A stretch of 64,000 nt of DNA from Polyangiaceae bacterium (GCA_019637265.1 JAHBVY010000001.1:868001-932000), one strand, 5' to 3'. Positions 25,643 to 35,463 are shown, counted from the stretch's first letter. Numbers and translations are program-made. Notes: a model not told the origin generated them from the letters alone.

Positions 25643-25685
25643 GGGGCTCGATGCTAGCAGCGCCACTGGGCGCGAGCCAGCCGCC

Positions 25686-25815
25686 TCACGGCGCGCTGCG
25701 CACCAGGGTCACTACGGGGCGCAGCGCGTGTCACGGCGCAGCGCACCAGGGTCACTACGGGGCCGCGACGTGAGTCACGGCGCAGCACACCAGGTCACTT
25801 CAGGGTCGGCGTGAA
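25686..25815. repeat. Tandem repeat, three degenerate 41-45 bp units, abutting a gene end
   Basis: Units begin TCACGGCGC at 25686, 25731 and 25775; the next TCACGGCGC at 25816 is the stop codon and 3' end of the Cys-rich lipoprotein gene. On the minus strand each unit contains a sequence like GTGACCCTGGTGCGCTGCGC, resembling the last codons of that gene. It looks like degenerate tandem duplication of a gene end. Confidence 0.75.
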
Positions 25816-28020
25816 TCACGGCGCGCAGCGCAGGCCCACCGTCACGTTGTCGAACAGCGCCGTGTACTTCGAGCTGCACAGGCTCTCACAGCCGGTCTGG
25901 AAGTAGGGGCCGCTGTAGGGCAGCGGGATGTTGACGTGGGTCGCGTCGGTCGCCGTCCCGCTGTTGCCGTAGCTGCCTCCCGCGGGATCGACGAAGTTAC
26001 TGCTGCCGTCGCTCCGCCACTCCAGGCGCCACAGATCCGTCTTCGCGTTGTAGGTGACGCGCGCGCTGAAGTAGTTCGAGATGGTGGAGCTGCCGGTGCT
26101 CACCAGGTCCGTCAGGGTGCCGTTCCGCAGGCCGTTCGTGAAGCGCACCAGCCGCACGCGCGTGTCCTTGCCCACCACCACCGCGTAGCCTCGCGCCGTC
26201 GCGTTCGCGTTGCAGGTGCTGGTGCTGGCGTTCATCCCGGTGGCGCTGTCCGTCGCCAGCACGTAGGCGAGCCCCACGGTGCGACCGTTCTGCGATGAAG
26301 AGGAGCTGCAATCGAAGCCGCCGGAGGTCGACTCGGGGTTGTCGCGCCGCAGGTTCAGCGTCCACACCACCTCTTGGTTCGCGTTGCTCTTCAGCGTCGT
26401 GTTGTAGCTCGAGTGGTAAGCCGTCGCAGCGTTAGCCAGGGCGTATCCCTGACCATGCCGCACGCTGCTCGAGCCGCGCTTGTTCGTGATCTCGAGCCGC
26501 CCGCCGTTCACCCGCACCCCGAACTGCTCGATGGTGTACGCCTGGAACGCGGTGCTCCCGAGCGGCACGCCGAGGCCATTCACGTAGCCCACGTTGGTGC
26601 CGAAGCTCTCCGAGAACACCGGGGTCAAGGTCGGCGTGCAAGGCGGTGAGCAGCTCCCGTCGCGGCACACCTCACCGGTGCTGCAGTGGTTGTCCTGGGT
26701 GCACTGCACGCACTGAGAGCTCGCGCCATTGCCATTGCAATAAGGCGTAGCGCCGCCACAAGGTGAGCAGGTGGGGCCACAGTGGCTCACGGTGTCGCAG
26801 TTCACGCAGCCACCCAAACCACCGCAGCGGGTGCCGCTGCCACACGCGGTGCAGCTCGAGCCACAGCGCGCGTCCGTGGTGCACGGCGTGCACACCTGGC
26901 TCTCACAATACTCACCGGGGCCACACAGCCCTGAGCCGGTGCACTGCACGCAAGCGCCCGCGCTGCACACGAGACCACTCGCGGTGCAGTTGGTGCAGCT
27001 CGCGCCGCAGTGACCGCTGTCATTACACGGCACGCAGGAGCCGCTCTGGCACCACGAGCCGCTCGCGCAATCGCCATCCACCTGGCAGTCGCGGCACACG
27101 CCGGAGACGCAGCCGTAAGGACACGGGATCTCCGTCTCCGAGTAGTTGCAGAGCCCCGCGGCGCAGCTGCCCACCGGCGCGTAAATCCGCGCGGTATTAG
27201 GATCTTTACAGTTGCGCGCGGGCGGCGTGATGCAGTTCACGCCGGCGCAAGGATCATCCAAGCACCGCCCCGCCTGGCAGCCGTGGGAGCAGTAGATGTC
27301 CGTCGTGACGTAGCTGCAGTTGCCGTCCACGCAGATCCCGCTGGGGCTGTGGACGAGGTAGCTCGCGTCGCGACAGTAGCTCGCGGGCGGGTTCACGCAG
27401 CTCACGCCGGCGCAAGGGTCACCCTCACAGACGTTCCCCTGACACCCGAACGGGCACGGCGCGAGGCTGCTCGCGTAGCTGCACGTGCCCTCATGGCAGG
27501 TGCCCGTGGCCTCGTACACGCGGCGATTCGAAGCGTCTTCACAGGTGGGAGCTGGCGGCGTGTTGCAGCTCACCCCGATGCACGGATCCCCCGTGCAGAC
27601 ACCCCCAGCGCAACCGTTTGGACAACTGACGACCTGACTCGGGTAGTCGCAAGTCCCCTCGTTGCAGGCGCCCGCTTGATACACTCGCAGGCCTGAGCCC
27701 TCACACACCGAGGCCGGCGGCTGATCGCACACCACACCATCACACGGTGAGCCGCCCCCAGAGCCCGCCGTGCCCGAGCTGCCACCGCTCGCCCCGGTGG
27801 CACCCGTGGCCCCCACGCCCCCGCTCCCGCCGGAAGCCCCCGCGCCGCCGCTACCCGCGGCGCTGCCCCCCTGCCCCGCGGCCCCAGCCTGCGTGCCGCC
27901 GCTGCCTCCCGCGCTCAGTGGCACCTCCCCCAAGGCGCCCGACTCCGCGCAGCCCCAGAGCGATCCAAACGCCAGGCAACACCCAACGCCAACCCAAGCC
28001 CCGATGGAAACTGGCCGCAC
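25816..28020 (-). CDS. Large Cys-rich repeat lipoprotein
   Basis: A 734-residue secreted lipoprotein with a lipobox-like GSLWGC near residue 24. A Gly/Ala/Ser linker runs to about 90. Then come four to five Cys repeats of about 50 residues with the pattern PCxGVxCxxPPxxxC..GxCxxGxC..CPxGCxxGxC, and shorter Cys-rich repeats (CVPCNDSGHCGASCTNC and relatives) to about 470. The C-terminal 240 residues form a lectin/LamG-like beta domain (FSESFGTNVGYVNGLG..RLEITNKRG..ALFDNVTVGLRC). All Cys patterns suggest disulfides outside the cytoplasm. Likely a surface adhesion or recognition protein; ligand unknown. Confidence 0.85.
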   Translation of the reverse strand: MRPVSIGAWVGVGCCLAFGSLWGCAESGALGEVPLSAGGSGGTQAGAAGQGGSAAGSGGAGASGGSGGVGATGATGASGGSSGTAGSGGGSPCDGVVCDQPPASVCEGSGLRVYQAGACNEGTCDYPSQVVSCPNGCAGGVCTGDPCIGVSCNTPPAPTCEDASNRRVYEATGTCHEGTCSYASSLAPCPFGCQGNVCEGDPCAGVSCVNPPASYCRDASYLVHSPSGICVDGNCSYVTTDIYCSHGCQAGRCLDDPCAGVNCITPPARNCKDPNTARIYAPVGSCAAGLCNYSETEIPCPYGCVSGVCRDCQVDGDCASGSWCQSGSCVPCNDSGHCGASCTNCTASGLVCSAGACVQCTGSGLCGPGEYCESQVCTPCTTDARCGSSCTACGSGTRCGGLGGCVNCDTVSHCGPTCSPCGGATPYCNGNGASSQCVQCTQDNHCSTGEVCRDGSCSPPCTPTLTPVFSESFGTNVGYVNGLGVPLGSTAFQAYTIEQFGVRVNGGRLEITNKRGSSSVRHGQGYALANAATAYHSSYNTTLKSNANQEVVWTLNLRRDNPESTSGGFDCSSSSSQNGRTVGLAYVLATDSATGMNASTSTCNANATARGYAVVVGKDTRVRLVRFTNGLRNGTLTDLVSTGSSTISNYFSARVTYNAKTDLWRLEWRSDGSSNFVDPAGGSYGNSGTATDATHVNIPLPYSGPYFQTGCESLCSSKYTALFDNVTVGLRCAP

Positions 28021-28436
28021 GGCCGGATACTACGCGACGATCCCCCACCCAGCAAGCCCAACTCCCCAAAGCGAGCAGGTTTTAAGGCCCCCTTTCAAGT
28101 CATCGAGGTTTCCGGAAGACACTGCTTTCATGCTCGATCGGGGGGTTGGACGGGCAGTCTTTGCCCGGCGGTGTGTGGCGCGCGTTGGAACGCGCCCGGC
28201 AGCGAACGCCGCTCCACGGTGCGTGGCAGCCTTCGAGGGCTCCAGGCAGGTACCCCGACATATCGTGCCCTGCGCGGCGGCTCACCCCAACATCTAGTGC
28301 CTCACCGATTTGTTGTGTGATTCCGCAGATCTAGGCATCGACAAGCGGCTGGCTTTCGGGTTACCTCGCCGTCCCCCTGGGCGGATGCACAGGGAGCACC
28401 CGAGCAGCTTCACGCGCTTCCTCCCCGCTTTTCGCC
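28021..28436. other. Intergenic region between divergent genes, with two hairpins and an R2 fragment
   Basis: No gene is supported. A partial R2 core (GGTTGGACGGGCA, 28144-28156) overlaps a hairpin CGGGCA/TGCCCG (28151-28167). A second hairpin GCGCGTT-GG-AACGCGC follows at 28180-28195. The region must hold promoters for the divergent lipoprotein and SNF2 genes, but no clear -35/-10 pair was identified. Confidence 0.5.
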
Positions 28437-31022
28437 TTGGCCACGCCCGCTCGCGCCTCCAGCTCGTTTCGCTCGGTCTCTCCGGAGACCTTCGCTCCTG
28501 AGCCGCCCTTCGCCCCTGAACCGCAGAGCGGCCAGCGTGGCGGCTACGCGGCGCGCGTGAGCCCGGGCCCGTTCGTCGGCGGAGAGCCGCTCAGCGGGCC
28601 TCCTGGGGCTACTGCGGCGCCTTCCGGCGGCGCGCCATCCAGCGTCCCCCCGCAGAGCGCCGCCCGCCCTCGGCCTGCCTTCGTCCCGGAGCTGCGGATC
28701 TACACCGAGGCGCTGATGACCGAGGGCAGCGGTCGACGCGGCAAGCGCGCGGAGGACGTGGAGCTGCCGGTGTTGTCGCTCCGCTTCGACTACGACGGGC
28801 TGCGCCTGCGGCCAGTCAGTGTGGATGACGACTTCGGCGACTTCGACTTCGACCTGGGTGAGGACGATGACGGCGCCCAGGTGACGCCGCTCAGTCACGC
28901 GGTGCGGCGCGACGAGCGCGCGGAGGCGGAGGCTCAGCGGCTGCTGGAGTCGTTCGGCGCCATCGAGCTCGGCTGCGTGGACGACCTGGTGGCGCCTTAT
29001 GGCTCAGAGGCTGACTACCTCGTGCAGTCGAGCAACAACGCGCACGCCCAGTGCTCATTCATCGCCCACGCGGTGCCTGAGCTGAAGGCGCGCGGCTGGC
29101 GCGTGACGATCGACGCCGGGTACCCTTACCAAATCGTCGGCACCAGCACCCCCTGGTACGCCAACGTAGACCAACCCGATGAGGACGCGCCCGGGTGGTT
29201 CAGCCTGGAGCTCGGCGTGGAGGTGGGCGGCGAGCGCGTCAACCTGGTGCCGGCGCTGATCGAGCTGCTCGAGTTCTGCCCGGACTCGGAGAGCCTGGAC
29301 GCCTTGCTCAAGCTCCCGGCGCGCTACCGCGCCATCCCCGTCGGGAAGAATCGCTACGTCCCCATCGAGCCCGGTCGCTTGAAGCAGCTGCTCAGCGTGC
29401 TGCTGGAGCTGTATCGCGGCGGCGGCGCGGAGAGGTCCTGTGGCGTCATCGAGTTCGACCCGATGGCCATCGGCAGCTTACCTGACTTGGAGGATGCCCT
29501 CGGGGGTCAGCTGCGTTTCACCGCGGGACAAGACGTGGTGGAGCGCGCCCGTGCCCTCACCCACGCGCCGAGTCACGTCAGTGAGCCTGCCCTTTTACAA
29601 GCCACGCTCAGGAGCTACCAGCACGAGGGCCTCACCTGGATGCAGCACCTGCGGGAGCACCAGGTGGGCGGCGTGCTCGCCGACGACATGGGCCTCGGCA
29701 AGACGCTCCAGACCATCGCGCACCTGGCGAAGGAGAAGGAGGCGCGCCGCTCGGAGGCGCCCAGCCTGGTGCTGGTGCCAACCAGCCTCATCGGCAACTG
29801 GACGCGGGAGCTGAAGCGCTTCGCCCCGCACCTCTCCGTGTGCGTGCTGCACGGGCCGCGGCGCCACGAGCGCTTCGAGGCGCTCGCCAAGAGCGACGTG
29901 GTGCTGACCACTTACCCGCTGCTGCTGCGCGATCTCGAGCGCCTGAGCGAGACGCAGTTCCACTACGTTATTTTGGACGAGGCGCAGGCGATCAAGAACC
30001 CGCGCAGCCAGGTCGCGCGCGCCGTGCGGGAGCTGAACAGCAGCCACCGCCTGTGCCTCACCGGCACCCCGGTGGAGAACAACCTGGAGGAGCTCTGGTC
30101 GCTGTTCGACTTCCTGATGCCAGGCCTGCTCGGCGACGCGGCGCGTTTCCGCGCGGCATTTCGTGTCCCGATCGAGCGCGAGGGCAACGACGCGCGGCTC
30201 GAGGCGCTGCGGCGCCGGGTGTCGCCGTTCATCTTGCGGCGCGTGAAGGAGAGCGTGGCGACGGAGCTGCCGCCCAAGACGGAGCTGGTGCGCCCGGTGG
30301 AGATCCAGGGCGATCAGCGCGAGCTGTACGAGGCGATCCGCGTCGCGGCGCACGACGACGTGCGCAAGGCGATCCGCAAGAAGGGCTTCGCCGCCTCCAC
30401 CGTCGCCATCTTGGACGCGCTGATGCAGCTCCGTCAGGTGTGCTGTGATCCGCGCCTGGTGCACGTGGGCGGCGGCCGTGAGTGCCAAGGCAACGCCAAG
30501 TTCGAGCTGTTCTTCGAGATGCTCACGGGGCACCTCAGGGAGGGGCGGCGGGTGCTGGTGTTCAGCCAGTTCACGCGCATGCTGGCGCTCATCTCCCGCG
30601 AGCTGGGGCAGCGTGGAACTTCACACGTGGTGCTCACGGGCGGCACGCAAGATCGTCAAGGTTTGGTCGATCGCTTCGAGCGCGGTGAGGTGGACGTCTT
30701 CCTCATCAGCCTGAAGGCGGGCGGCACCGGCCTCAACCTCACCAGCGCGGACACCGTGATCCACTACGACCCCTGGTGGAACGCCGCCGCGCAAGCGCAG
30801 GCCACCGATAGGGCCTACCGCATCGGGCAGAAGCGCCCCGTGTTCGTGTACAACCTGATCGTCAGCGGCAGTGTCGAGGAGCGCATGCTCCACCTCCAGC
30901 GCAAGAAGCGCCACCTGGCGGATACCCTGCTCGGCTCCGCCAGCGCCAGCACGGGCGCCCGCCTCAGCGAAGAGGACATCGACGACCTGCTCGCGCCGCT
31001 CGGCGAAGTGGAAGACGACTGA
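28437..31022 (+). CDS. SNF2-family helicase/ATPase, possibly N-terminally shortened
   Basis: An 861-residue SWI2/SNF2 DNA-dependent ATPase. RecA-like domain 1 has GVLADDMGLGKTLQTIAHL (about residue 418) and DEAQAIKNPRSQ (about 513) with LTGTPVENNLEELWSLFDF. Domain 2 has VFSQFTRMLALIS, ISLKAGGTGLNLTSADTVIHYDPWWNAA and ATDRAYRIGQ. Residues about 100-390 match the SNF2-associated region of bacterial members. Many such proteins begin with a SWIM zinc finger; none is seen here, and the first 90 residues are Pro-rich. The only upstream start is TTG 28437 without a ribosome site; ATG 28717 is an alternative. Either the start is unusual or the gene has lost its N-terminus. Confidence 0.92.
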   Translation: MATPARASSSFRSVSPETFAPEPPFAPEPQSGQRGGYAARVSPGPFVGGEPLSGPPGATAAPSGGAPSSVPPQSAARPRPAFVPELRIYTEALMTEGSGRRGKRAEDVELPVLSLRFDYDGLRLRPVSVDDDFGDFDFDLGEDDDGAQVTPLSHAVRRDERAEAEAQRLLESFGAIELGCVDDLVAPYGSEADYLVQSSNNAHAQCSFIAHAVPELKARGWRVTIDAGYPYQIVGTSTPWYANVDQPDEDAPGWFSLELGVEVGGERVNLVPALIELLEFCPDSESLDALLKLPARYRAIPVGKNRYVPIEPGRLKQLLSVLLELYRGGGAERSCGVIEFDPMAIGSLPDLEDALGGQLRFTAGQDVVERARALTHAPSHVSEPALLQATLRSYQHEGLTWMQHLREHQVGGVLADDMGLGKTLQTIAHLAKEKEARRSEAPSLVLVPTSLIGNWTRELKRFAPHLSVCVLHGPRRHERFEALAKSDVVLTTYPLLLRDLERLSETQFHYVILDEAQAIKNPRSQVARAVRELNSSHRLCLTGTPVENNLEELWSLFDFLMPGLLGDAARFRAAFRVPIEREGNDARLEALRRRVSPFILRRVKESVATELPPKTELVRPVEIQGDQRELYEAIRVAAHDDVRKAIRKKGFAASTVAILDALMQLRQVCCDPRLVHVGGGRECQGNAKFELFFEMLTGHLREGRRVLVFSQFTRMLALISRELGQRGTSHVVLTGGTQDRQGLVDRFERGEVDVFLISLKAGGTGLNLTSADTVIHYDPWWNAAAQAQATDRAYRIGQKRPVFVYNLIVSGSVEERMLHLQRKKRHLADTLLGSASASTGARLSEEDIDDLLAPLGEVEDD

Positions 31023-31059
31023 TCTCGCAACCCGCCTCGTCAGCGTGCCTCTGTGAACG

Positions 31060-32262
31060 TCAGTCGCAGTCGACCAGCGTGGTCTTGAAGCTGATGTCGC
31101 CGAGGGTCACGGTGTACGTGTGACCCGCGATGATCTGATCTCGCTGTGGGTCCGAGCCGTTGATACCGGCGTACTTCAGGTTCTGCTTCATCGTCACTGG
31201 GGCACCGGCGGTGTCGTCGTAGACGACCATGTTCTCCAGCGCGAGCGGGTCCTTCGTCTGGTGAATGGACCACGTGGAGCCCCCCATCTGGATCGGGGAG
31301 AAGCCTGGGTTCGGCACCGACAAGAACGGCGGCGGGCTCGGCTCGGTGAAGCCGTAACCGTAGAAGCCGCAGGTGCCGCCGACGCTCGAGCCGTAGTTGA
31401 TCTTGTCGCGCGAGGTGCCGATCATGATCTTGCGGTGGGAGAGGCGGTTATCCATCGCGTACGATTCGAGCATCCATTGATCGGTCGCGCCGGTGGTGTC
31501 GCCGTAGCTGATCATGGATTTACCTGCCATCTCCGCGCCGGCCTCGGTGTAGCAAGTGGTGGTGGGCGGCGGATCGTGGCGCGGCGAGTATTTGAGGAGC
31601 AGCCCGCACTCCTGCATGCCCTGCGCGTTCGACACGTCCACCGTGGCGGGCGCGAGGCCCACCAGCCATCGGTACATATTCCAACGCCGGACGCCGTCCT
31701 CGAGCGCTTCGTACTTCAACACGCCCGGATCACAGGTGTCGGCGTCGGTGGGCCGTACGTAGGCCGGCGGGGACTCGAGCGACTTGCGGCGGCCCTCCCG
31801 CCACGCCGCGCACACCTCCTCCTGAGCGCGGGTAGCTGGGTCGGTGCGCAGCGGACGCTGGCAGGTGACGCCATCCCACGAGAAGCCAGGCACACACACG
31901 CACTCCCCAACGCGCGTGTCGCACATGGAGCCCGACGCGCAGCCCTCGCCACACGCGATCCCCGTCGGCTGCCCGCCAGTGCCGCCGCTCGCACCGCTGC
32001 CACCGCTTGCGCCGCTGCCACCGCTCGCGCCGTTGCCAGTGCCCGCGCCGTTGCCGCCGCTCGCACCGTTGCCAGTGCCCGCGCCGCTGCCGCCGCTCGC
32101 GCCGCTGCCGTCCCCGCCGGTCCCCGCGTCGCCATGGCCCTCACCGCCTCCATCCTCGCCACCACAGTGAGGCAAGAGGAGGAGCGCGCTGACGGCGAGG
32201 CCCAGCGCTGAGGTCGCGTTCGTCACCTTCACTGCCTTGATGTTCGAGCGGCTGACTCCCAT
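31060..32262 (-). CDS. CAP/SCP-domain lipoprotein
   Basis: 400 residues from ATG 32262, which has AAAGGAG six bases upstream. The lipobox region is LLLLPHCGG, followed by a Gly/Ser/Asn-rich linker to about residue 95 and a short Cys-rich EGF-like piece (CGEGCASGSMCDTRVGECVC). The C-terminal part resembles the CAP (SCP/PR-1) fold: RRWNMYRWLVGLAPATVDVSNAQGMQECGLLLKYSPRHDPP and MLESYAMDNRLSHRKIMIG. CAP proteins act outside the cell and often bind lipids or sterols; no specific ligand can be named. The frame extends upstream to 32613 without a better start. Confidence 0.82.
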   Translation of the reverse strand: MGVSRSNIKAVKVTNATSALGLAVSALLLLPHCGGEDGGGEGHGDAGTGGDGSGASGGSGAGTGNGASGGNGAGTGNGASGGSGASGGSGASGGTGGQPTGIACGEGCASGSMCDTRVGECVCVPGFSWDGVTCQRPLRTDPATRAQEEVCAAWREGRRKSLESPPAYVRPTDADTCDPGVLKYEALEDGVRRWNMYRWLVGLAPATVDVSNAQGMQECGLLLKYSPRHDPPPTTTCYTEAGAEMAGKSMISYGDTTGATDQWMLESYAMDNRLSHRKIMIGTSRDKINYGSSVGGTCGFYGYGFTEPSPPPFLSVPNPGFSPIQMGGSTWSIHQTKDPLALENMVVYDDTAGAPVTMKQNLKYAGINGSDPQRDQIIAGHTYTVTLGDISFKTTLVDCD

Positions 32263-32957
32263 GGTCTGCTCCTTTGTCGTCGTGCCTGACGCAAGGGTAT
32301 CATCTGAAGCAACCGCTCGTCTCCCAGTGCGCGTGGACGACACGATGTCATCACGAGACACCAGCGTCCTCCTCGGCCCGTTCGCGAGCCGATGGCGCGC
32401 CACGATGCATCGCTCACGCAACCACTCAACGCGGTGCCGTCCAACCGGCTCTTCAACGCCGCCAGGAAACTGGAGGCGTTCTTCAAGGACGCGTGGATCC
32501 TGTCGTGAGGTCGAGGACCGTGACCACAGCGCCACCCATGGCGAAAACAGCGTCCGCCGGAGGCTCACGTGGGCCACCAGGAGGGAGTGAACCCCCACCC
32601 TCTCGAGCTTCACACCCTAACTTCAGGTGCCGCGGTGCGTCGTTCTCGAGGGTTTCGCGAGGCGCTCGGCGCTGCGTTGCCTGGCCGGCTGTTCGGGTGA
32701 TTCCGCGCGGCCGCGCGTGACACCACGATTCGCGCTTCGCTGCGCGCAGCCGACGCGCACTCTGGAATGATACTCCACACGCACAGCGCGTCACACGCAG
32801 CGCGTCACGCGCCTCGATAGGCGACGTTCATGATGACCACGTCGCATAGCGCGCGCGTGATACCGAACGCATCGGTCGCGTTTCGACCCTCGTCGAATGA
32901 CGCGTCGATGCACCTAGACAGAGAGACTTATCATTGGCTCCGTTGTATCCTCGCGGC
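32263..32957. other. 695-base intergenic region with R2/R3 repeat and short repeated motifs
   Basis: It separates two divergent genes. It holds the 32431-32500 repeat and GGCCGGCTGTTCGGG at 32683-32697 (also at 51041-51055). Around 32790-32815 there is a GCGCGTCACACGCAGCGCGTCACGC direct repeat. Several short frames exist, but none has a ribosome site or the codon pattern of real genes here. Nothing else is recognised. Confidence 0.5.
32431..32500 (+). repeat. R2 core with the longer R3 right flank
   Basis: GCGGTGCCGTCCAACC (32431-32446) followed by GGCTCTTCAACGCCGCC and AAGGACGCGTGGA. It aligns with 61559-61630 and, in reverse and more degenerate form, with about 46930-47000. One frame reads PSNRLFNAARKLEAFFKDAW, like the translated copy at 61.6 kb. 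Confidence 0.65.
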
Positions 32958-34748
32958 ATGCGGCGCTCATTCTCCTCGCTCTTGGTGTTGGCCCATGTGG
33001 GTTGCGCGCTCTCGTTCGCGAGCCTGGCGCGCGCGGATTTTTCGGACTGGGGAGATGACCCTGGTGGGGCCACGTACGTCTACAGCAACCGCGCGGCGGC
33101 CATCCCTTGGGAGAACGAGATGGGGGACTGGTTCGACGCGGCGGGCGACCCGCAAGGCAGCGAGCCCTTCGCCACCTTCACCATCTTGCGCAACACCACG
33201 CGCTTCGAGGTGGACGTCACCACCCTGGTGCAGCAGTGGGCGGACGGCACGCTGCGCGCCGATGGCTTCTACCTGAGGTCCAGCAGCGGCACCGCGAACC
33301 TGCACTCGCGTGAGGCGGATGATCCCGCCGTGCGCCCCACCCTCGAGCTCGACACCGATGAGGGCACCCTCGTCTTGGACGCGGAGGCGGACACGGGCAT
33401 CTCCCGATCGACGGTTCAGCCGCAAGGTGGCAACCGGACCTACGGCTTGGGGACGGCGCTGGTTCGCTTCCCTCGCGCGGAGATCGTCGGCAAGACCATC
33501 ACCGGCGCGCGGCTCGTGATGCACCGCTCCTCGCCCACCGGCGGGGACACCCAGCTCCAGGTGCTCGCCTGCCGGCAGCCGCGCGACGTGCTGCCGGTGG
33601 AGCATGGCTTCGCGAAGGACTTCGAGCGCGATCAAGGGATCGCTAGTCACCCTGACGTTTACGCTGCGATGGACTTCTCGGGGGATTCTTGGACGGCGGA
33701 CCACCCGCTGTGGAGCGCGCGGGGGGGCACCGTCATCGATGAGACCTCGGCGGTGGACGTCGCCAATGGATTCGAGCCGCTCGATGGTCCCGCCGTGCGC
33801 TGGGGGTTCGCAGAGGGAGCGAACGGTGGCGGCGGCGCCACGTTGTCCTTCTTCTCCCTCCCGGAGAACGAGCGCCCCGAAGAGCTCTATAGCCGCTACT
33901 ACGTGCGCTTCGGCAAGAACTTCACGCCCACGGTCGACGGCGGCAAGATGCCCGGCTTCTCCTTCCGTCCGGACTCGCAGTCACCCAGCTGCAACGGCGG
34001 CTCTCCAGACATCGCGGGGACCAAGTGTTGGTCAGCGCGTGGATCGTTCACGCTGATGGCGCCGGCGGGTAACCCGTTCGAGGGCTTCTTTGGCCTCGGC
34101 TACTACGTCTATCACACCCAGCAGTCTGGCCCCTACGGCTCGGGGTGGCGCTGGAACATAGGCTATGAAGGCATGGTCACGGAGGGGCGCTGGTACGCCG
34201 TGGAGGAGTACGTGCGCATCAACACCACGGGGCAGCCGGATGGTGTGCTGCGCGCCTGGGTGAACGGCCGCTTGGTGTTCCAGCGGACCGACATCCTGTT
34301 CCGCAACAGCGATCACATTCGGGTGGGTCAGGTCTGGTACAACATCTATCACGGCGGCACCGCCAAGGCGCCGCACGATATGTATTTCTGGGTGGATAAT
34401 CTGGTGGTCGCCAAGAGCTACGTCGGCCCGCTCGGCGGCGTCCCAGACGCGCCGCCGCTGCTCGAGGACGGCACCCTAGTGCCGGGCCCCGGCACGGGTG
34501 GCACGAGCGGTGGTGGCGCTGGCGGCAGCGGCGGAGGCAACAGCGGCGGCAGCGGAGGCAACAGCGGCGGCTCGTCGGGCTCATCGAGCCACGCGGATGG
34601 CGACGCCTCGGACGATGGTGGTTGCGGCTGCCGCACGGCCGGCGGCTCCTCCGCGCTCTCCCCTTGGGGAGTCGGTGCGCTCGCGCTCGCGTGGCTGCTC
34701 CGCCGCCGGGCGCGTGGCTCGAAGCGCGGCGCCGAGCAGACGAGCTGA
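32958..34748 (+). CDS. Secreted polysaccharide-lyase-like protein with MYXO-CTERM tail
   Basis: 596 residues from ATG 32958. The signal peptide ends ..ASLARA. The N-terminal half contains DNRLRE/CBM96-like strands (RFEVDVTTLVQQWADGTLRADGFYLRSSS). The middle is a lectin-like beta sandwich similar to polysaccharide lyase family 14 and related proteins (SRYYVRFGKNFTPTVDGGKMPGF; WYAVEEYVRINT; VWVDN-type strands). After a Gly/Ser linker the end reads GCGCRT, hydrophobic segment WGVGALALAWLL and RRRARG. This is the MYXO-CTERM sorting signal, which predicts processing and outer-surface attachment. Catalytic residues were not verified. Confidence 0.85.
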   Translation: MRRSFSSLLVLAHVGCALSFASLARADFSDWGDDPGGATYVYSNRAAAIPWENEMGDWFDAAGDPQGSEPFATFTILRNTTRFEVDVTTLVQQWADGTLRADGFYLRSSSGTANLHSREADDPAVRPTLELDTDEGTLVLDAEADTGISRSTVQPQGGNRTYGLGTALVRFPRAEIVGKTITGARLVMHRSSPTGGDTQLQVLACRQPRDVLPVEHGFAKDFERDQGIASHPDVYAAMDFSGDSWTADHPLWSARGGTVIDETSAVDVANGFEPLDGPAVRWGFAEGANGGGGATLSFFSLPENERPEELYSRYYVRFGKNFTPTVDGGKMPGFSFRPDSQSPSCNGGSPDIAGTKCWSARGSFTLMAPAGNPFEGFFGLGYYVYHTQQSGPYGSGWRWNIGYEGMVTEGRWYAVEEYVRINTTGQPDGVLRAWVNGRLVFQRTDILFRNSDHIRVGQVWYNIYHGGTAKAPHDMYFWVDNLVVAKSYVGPLGGVPDAPPLLEDGTLVPGPGTGGTSGGGAGGSGGGNSGGSGGNSGGSSGSSSHADGDASDDGGCGCRTAGGSSALSPWGVGALALAWLLRRRARGSKRGAEQTS

Positions 34749-34811
34749 GGGCGACGCACGCCCAGTAGCCTCGCGCCTCGAGCCTGGGATCAACGAAAAT
34801 GGCTCGCGGCG

Positions 34812-35426
34812 ATGGGCCCCCGCTACGCCGCCCTCGGGTTCGGCGCTAAGTTCGGGGTCGCAGCCTTGTCTTCCCCGCCCCCTGCTCCCTCGTCCCGCAA
34901 GCCTCGGGCGCGCCCGCTGCTTCAGGGCCGTCGCGGCCTTTTATTTTTGGGGTTTGGCGTGGCGATCATCGGCGCCGCGCTAGTCCTTTGGCCGAACCAA
35001 TCAGCGGCGCTGGAGCGCGCGCTCTCCTTGAGCGTCAGCCGGCTGAGCTATGCCGAAACTGAAGAGCCGAGCGCGCGTGAGGCTCGTTTCCGTGAGGAAC
35101 TGAGCCGCTGGCTCACGGAGGAGAGCCGCGTGGAGCTCGTCCCTGGCGAGCCGCTCCAAGGCATCCAAGGCGCCGAGGCCGCTCTTCGTCAGCTCACCTC
35201 ACGTCACCCTCGGCTGGTGCTGGAGCTGCACCGCGTGGAGGCGCGGCTCGAGCCCCACGCGGGTGAAGCCGTGGGCCTGCTTCACGTCTCCGAGAGCCAG
35301 GTGGGCGACGTCCACCGCCGTCAGTACCCGCTGAGCCTGAAGCTCAGGTACTTGGATGGCGCTTGGAAGATCGCGAGCCTCCGCATCGGCCCGATGGATC
35401 GCGATGAGCCTTGGGAGCGCCCCTGA
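34812..35426 (+). CDS. Membrane-anchored protein with NTF2/SnoaL-like ectodomain
   Basis: 204 residues. A Pro/basic N-terminus (SRKPRARPLLQGRRG) precedes one membrane helix (LLFLGFGVAIIGAALVLWP). The exposed part (SARFREELSRWL-type helix, then VELVPGEPLQGIQGAEAALRQLTSR, LVLELHRVEARLEPHAGEAVGLLHVS, LKLRYLDGAWKIASLRI) has the alternating pattern of a small NTF2/SnoaL-like fold. Assignment is tentative. It ends about 90 bases before the tRNA gene. Confidence 0.6.
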   Translation: MGPRYAALGFGAKFGVAALSSPPPAPSSRKPRARPLLQGRRGLLFLGFGVAIIGAALVLWPNQSAALERALSLSVSRLSYAETEEPSAREARFREELSRWLTEESRVELVPGEPLQGIQGAEAALRQLTSRHPRLVLELHRVEARLEPHAGEAVGLLHVSESQVGDVHRRQYPLSLKLRYLDGAWKIASLRIGPMDRDEPWERP

Positions 35427-35463
35427 CCCACCCAAACCCCTGCGCCGAGCCTGACGCTTTCCC

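Noticed and set aside
29595..30533. Long minus-strand frame opposite the SNF2 gene
   Set aside because: It lies under conserved helicase motifs of the plus strand and has no family features of its own.
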